The notes under the pieces are model-generated. The model made no database searches, was not told the origin of the DNA, and was given only the letters and a program-made list of their open reading frames with translations. From positions 1-9,050 of the forward strand of contig CAYULB010000072.1 of the NCBI GenBank assembly GCA_964445575.1: a stretch of 9,050 bases of DNA, given 5' to 3'. Below are positions 6,812 to 9,050 of this stretch, in pieces. The DNA comes from WJMT01 sp964445575 (GTDB lineage: Bacteria; Acidobacteriota; Aminicenantia; Aminicenantales; Aminicenantaceae). Numbering within the stretch: position 1 is the stretch's first letter; every line of letters begins with the position of its first letter. The translations under genes were made by a program, and so were the position numbers.

Positions 6812-8794
6812 ATGAATCATATAAATAGAAGAGAATTTCTTAAAATGAGTCTTGCGGCAGGTTCGCTACTGACTCTATCTCCTTCCCATATTCTTACAAA
6901 AACTATAGGGAAAAAGGCAACTCAAAATAAAATAATTATACTGGGTTTTGATGGTATCGATCCCCGTCTATTGAGAGGCTGGATTGAACAAGGAAAACTT
7001 CCTGCGTTTCAACGCTTGTGGGAATCAGGAGACTTCAAATCCCTGAGGACCAGCTGCCCCCCGCAAAGCCCTGTAGCCTGGTCAAACTTTATAACAGGAA
7101 TGAATCCAGGGGGTCACGGCATCTTTGACTTTGTTCACAGAGACCCTAAAACATACATTCCCATATTTTCAGCCTCTGAAACTACAGAAGCTACCAAAAA
7201 AATAACCATCAATGGTTATGAATTTCCCTTATCCAGCGGAGAAGTCCATCTTCTAAGAAAAGGAAGGGCTTTCTGGCAGATCTTAGAAGACTATGATATT
7301 CCCAGCACTATCTTTAAAATCCCTTCTAATTATCCCCCCGCGCCCACCAAACAGAGAACCTTATCTGGAATGGGAACTCCGGATATCCTTGGGACCTACG
7401 GCATCTGCAACTTCTACACCACCAGATCTGCTGAAGTCGACCAGGATATAGGGGGAGCCAGGGTCCATGAAGTCTATGTTATCGGGAATCAAGTGCATGC
7501 CAAATTACCCGGACCTGCAAATCCTTTTAAAAAAGACCATCCTGAGACTTATATTGATTTTGTGGTGTTCCTGGACCCGGAAAACCCTGTTGCTAAAATC
7601 AAAATACAGAATCATGAATTCATACTGAAAGAAGGCGAATGGAGTGATTGGAAAAGGATCCAATTCAACTTGATTCCCACTCAATCAGTCAAAGGAATCT
7701 GCAATTTTTATTTAAAGCAAGTCCAGCCTGAATTCAAACTCTACATCTCTCCAGTCAATATCGATCCAGAAGACCCAGAGCTTCCCATCTCTACCCCCAA
7801 ATCTTATTCTAAGGAACTGGAAAAGGAATTTGGACCCTTCTTTACCAAAGGCCTTCCTGCAGATACCAGTGCTCTGACCAATGGATTTTTAAATGATGAA
7901 GAGTTTTTACAACAAGACGACCAGGTCTTAAAAGAACGTCTCAATATGTTTGATTATGAACTCAATCGTTTTGATTCAGGAGTGCTTTTTTACTACTTTT
8001 CCAGTACTGATCAGAGACAGCACATGTTTTGGAGGCATCTCGACAAACTCAGTCCTATTTATGACGAAAAACTCGCTTCTCAATACAAAGATACCATCTT
8101 TAACATCTACCGAACCGCTGATCAGGTTTTGGATAAAACCATACAAAAAGCTGACCGAGATACCATAATCATGGCCATATCCGACCACGGATTTTCTCCG
8201 TTCCGCCGGCAGTTCAACGTAAACACTTGGCTTAAAGAAAATGGATACCATAAACTCATAAATGAACGATATCAAGGTGAAGACAGCCTGTTCATGAATA
8301 CTGACTGGACCAAAACAAAAGCCTACGCCCTGGGCCTGAACGGAGTTTATATCAACCAGAAAGGAAGGGAATCCAGGGGCATTGTCTCCTCAGGTACAGC
8401 CAAAGTCAATCTGGTCCATGAAATCGCTCAAAAGCTCGAACAGTACAAAGACCCAAAAACAGGAGAAAATGTTATTTTAAAAGCCTTTATTGCTGATGAG
8501 ATATACTCTGGCGGCAATACATCTTATTCGCCTGATATCATACTGGGATTAAACAGTGGGTACCGTGTTTCCTGGGCTTCACCTTTAGGAAGACTCCCTA
8601 AAGCAGTCATGGAGGACAATAATGACAAATGGAGTGGAGACCACTGCATGGCACCCCAGATTCTTCCGGGAATATTCTTAGTGAACCGGAAAATCAAAAA
8701 AGCTCACCCTGCTCTTTACGACCTATCCCCAACTATTCTCAAGATATTCGGAATCCCTATTCCTGAGGAAATGGTAGGCACTCCGGTTTTTTAA
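6812..8794 (+). CDS. Tat-exported AP-superfamily phosphodiesterase, long form
   Basis: This 660-residue protein opens with NRREFLK at 5-11 and a hydrophobic stretch (about 12-28), a twin-arginine signal with Asn in place of the usual Ser/Thr. It should therefore cross the inner membrane folded. No clear AxA cleavage site is seen, so it may stay anchored. The AP-superfamily domain keeps D47 (GFDG), S86 (SPVAWSNFITG), D400 and H404 (DQRQH), D458/H459 (SDHGF) and H611 (WSGDHC). It resembles the preceding protein along its length, including the insert between Ser and DxxxH (WSDW at 277-280, NIDPEDPELPIS at 316-327). Tat export fits enzymes that load metal in the cytoplasm, as do PhoX and PhoD. 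Whether this acts on phospholipids, nucleotides or envelope glycans cannot be told. It is the last gene of the cluster; only non-coding DNA follows. Confidence 0.9.
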   Translation: MNHINRREFLKMSLAAGSLLTLSPSHILTKTIGKKATQNKIIILGFDGIDPRLLRGWIEQGKLPAFQRLWESGDFKSLRTSCPPQSPVAWSNFITGMNPGGHGIFDFVHRDPKTYIPIFSASETTEATKKITINGYEFPLSSGEVHLLRKGRAFWQILEDYDIPSTIFKIPSNYPPAPTKQRTLSGMGTPDILGTYGICNFYTTRSAEVDQDIGGARVHEVYVIGNQVHAKLPGPANPFKKDHPETYIDFVVFLDPENPVAKIKIQNHEFILKEGEWSDWKRIQFNLIPTQSVKGICNFYLKQVQPEFKLYISPVNIDPEDPELPISTPKSYSKELEKEFGPFFTKGLPADTSALTNGFLNDEEFLQQDDQVLKERLNMFDYELNRFDSGVLFYYFSSTDQRQHMFWRHLDKLSPIYDEKLASQYKDTIFNIYRTADQVLDKTIQKADRDTIIMAISDHGFSPFRRQFNVNTWLKENGYHKLINERYQGEDSLFMNTDWTKTKAYALGLNGVYINQKGRESRGIVSSGTAKVNLVHEIAQKLEQYKDPKTGENVILKAFIADEIYSGGNTSYSPDIILGLNSGYRVSWASPLGRLPKAVMEDNNDKWSGDHCMAPQILPGIFLVNRKIKKAHPALYDLSPTILKIFGIPIPEEMVGTPVF

Positions 8795-8833
8795 AAAAAG
8801 AGAGGTAATTAACCTGGACTATTCACGAGTCGA

Positions 8834-8857
8834 GATTGCTGCAGATGCGAGGCGATC
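8834..8857 (+). repeat. Small imperfect hairpin downstream of the AP cluster
   Basis: GATTGC (8834-8839) pairs with GCGATC (8852-8857) over six pairs, one of them G-U, around a 12-base loop. It lacks a following T-run, so it is not a standard terminator. It sits in the G+C-richer part of the tail and may belong to a dispersed intergenic repeat. Confidence 0.25.
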
Positions 8858-8865
8858 AAAATGTG

Positions 8866-8910
8866 TTTATCTAGTTTATTTGGTTTGTTTGGTTTATTTG
8901 GTTTAAATGC
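8866..8910 (+). repeat. 9-base tandem repeat, unit TTTRTTTGG
   Basis: Three clean units stand at 8875-8883, 8884-8892 (G in the fourth place) and 8893-8901. Degenerate units flank them at 8866-8874 and 8902-8910. The array is nearly devoid of C on this strand and shows no spacer structure, so it is a simple tandem array rather than a CRISPR. Confidence 0.85.
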
Positions 8911-8990
8911 GCGATAAGAGCAAGACACGTAAAAAAGATAATGAAAGACGTAACCCTGGTGAAATTCAGCAGTGGCTGAAGCGACATTGA
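8907..8990 (+). CDS. Doubtful 27-residue basic ORF
   Basis: ATG at 8907 opens a frame of 27 codons ending with TGA at 8988-8990. The peptide is very basic and polar (starts MRDKSKTRKK, ends IQQWLKRH). A stop codon lies directly upstream in frame (8904-8906) and no Shine-Dalgarno is seen; the start falls inside the last, degenerate 9-base repeat unit. It may be a remnant of a decayed gene or chance. I recognise no family. Confidence 0.15.
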   Translation: MRDKSKTRKKDNERRNPGEIQQWLKRH

Positions 8991-8995
8991 ATGCG

Positions 8996-9037
8996 GTGAA
9001 TTGTGAATGGTTAATGGTAAGTGGTGAATGGTAAATT
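8996..9037 (+). repeat. 7-base tandem repeat, consensus GTGAATG
   Basis: Six consecutive 7-base units are readable: GTGAATT, GTGAATG, GTTAATG, GTAAGTG, GTGAATG and GTAAATT. The array is diverged and fades out near the window end. It is a second simple array only 85 bases from the 9-base one, with a different unit length. Confidence 0.8.
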
Positions 9038-9050
9038 GAAATGAATTTAG

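Larger units (their letters stand above)
8795..9050. other. Intergenic tail with short tandem repeats
   Basis: This stretch after the last gene has no large open frame. From left to right it holds an A-run, a G+C-richer stretch (about 8815-8860) able to form a small hairpin, a 9-base tandem repeat, one doubtful tiny ORF and a 7-base tandem repeat. There is no strong terminator: T6A7 directly at the stop codon (8787-8799) has no G-C stem. Confidence 0.7.

Noticed and set aside
3358..8794. Calling the AP genes sulfatases or phosphoglycerate mutases
   Set aside because: The sulfatase CxPxR motif is absent and Ser sits at the nucleophile position. The order and spacing of motifs fit the type I phosphodiesterase group better, and iPGM-specific sequence is not seen.
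8787..8799. T6A7 palindrome at the end of the last gene as a terminator
   Set aside because: It has no G-C stem and no T-run after a hairpin.
8866..9037. CRISPR array
   Set aside because: Units are 7 and 9 bases, directly adjacent, with no unique spacers and no cas genes.

Overview
The window is A+T-rich bacterial DNA with five large genes, all on the + strand, packed almost end to end from position 90 to 8794. A non-coding, repeat-bearing tail of about 255 bases closes it. Nothing fixes the species. Shine-Dalgarno-like sites, a Tat export signal, an HD-GYP protein beside a HEAT-repeat protein, and large AP-superfamily proteins with YVGPGAG-type or Tat N-termini suggest an uncultured Gram-negative bacterium of the Desulfobacterota or Aminicenantes kind. 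That placement is inference.

Left part (1-3274): a short leader, then a HEAT-repeat protein (90-1811) overlapping by 4 bases (ATGA) an HD-GYP-domain protein (1808-3274), a typical translationally coupled pair. By eye both proteins begin with the same roughly 100-residue domain, so they look like partners built on a shared module: a predicted cyclic-dinucleotide phosphodiesterase and a helical scaffold.

Middle and right part (3275-8794): an 83-base spacer with a good promoter candidate leads into three tandem alkaline-phosphatase-superfamily genes (3358-4653, 4659-6743, 6812-8794). All three keep the full set of expected catalytic residues: Asp, nucleophile-position Ser, DxxxH, DH and a final His. 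They differ in N-terminus. The first has no signal, the second has two N-terminal hydrophobic segments around a YVGPGAG motif, and the third has a Tat signal. The second and third share a large insert between the Ser and the DxxxH motif that the first lacks. The set looks like one enzyme family duplicated and sent to different places in the cell. Substrates cannot be read from the sequence.

Tail (8795-9050): no large gene. It holds a G+C-richer stretch with a small hairpin, a 9-base tandem repeat, a doubtful 27-codon ORF and a 7-base tandem repeat. This resembles a degenerate intergenic repeat cluster rather than part of the operon.
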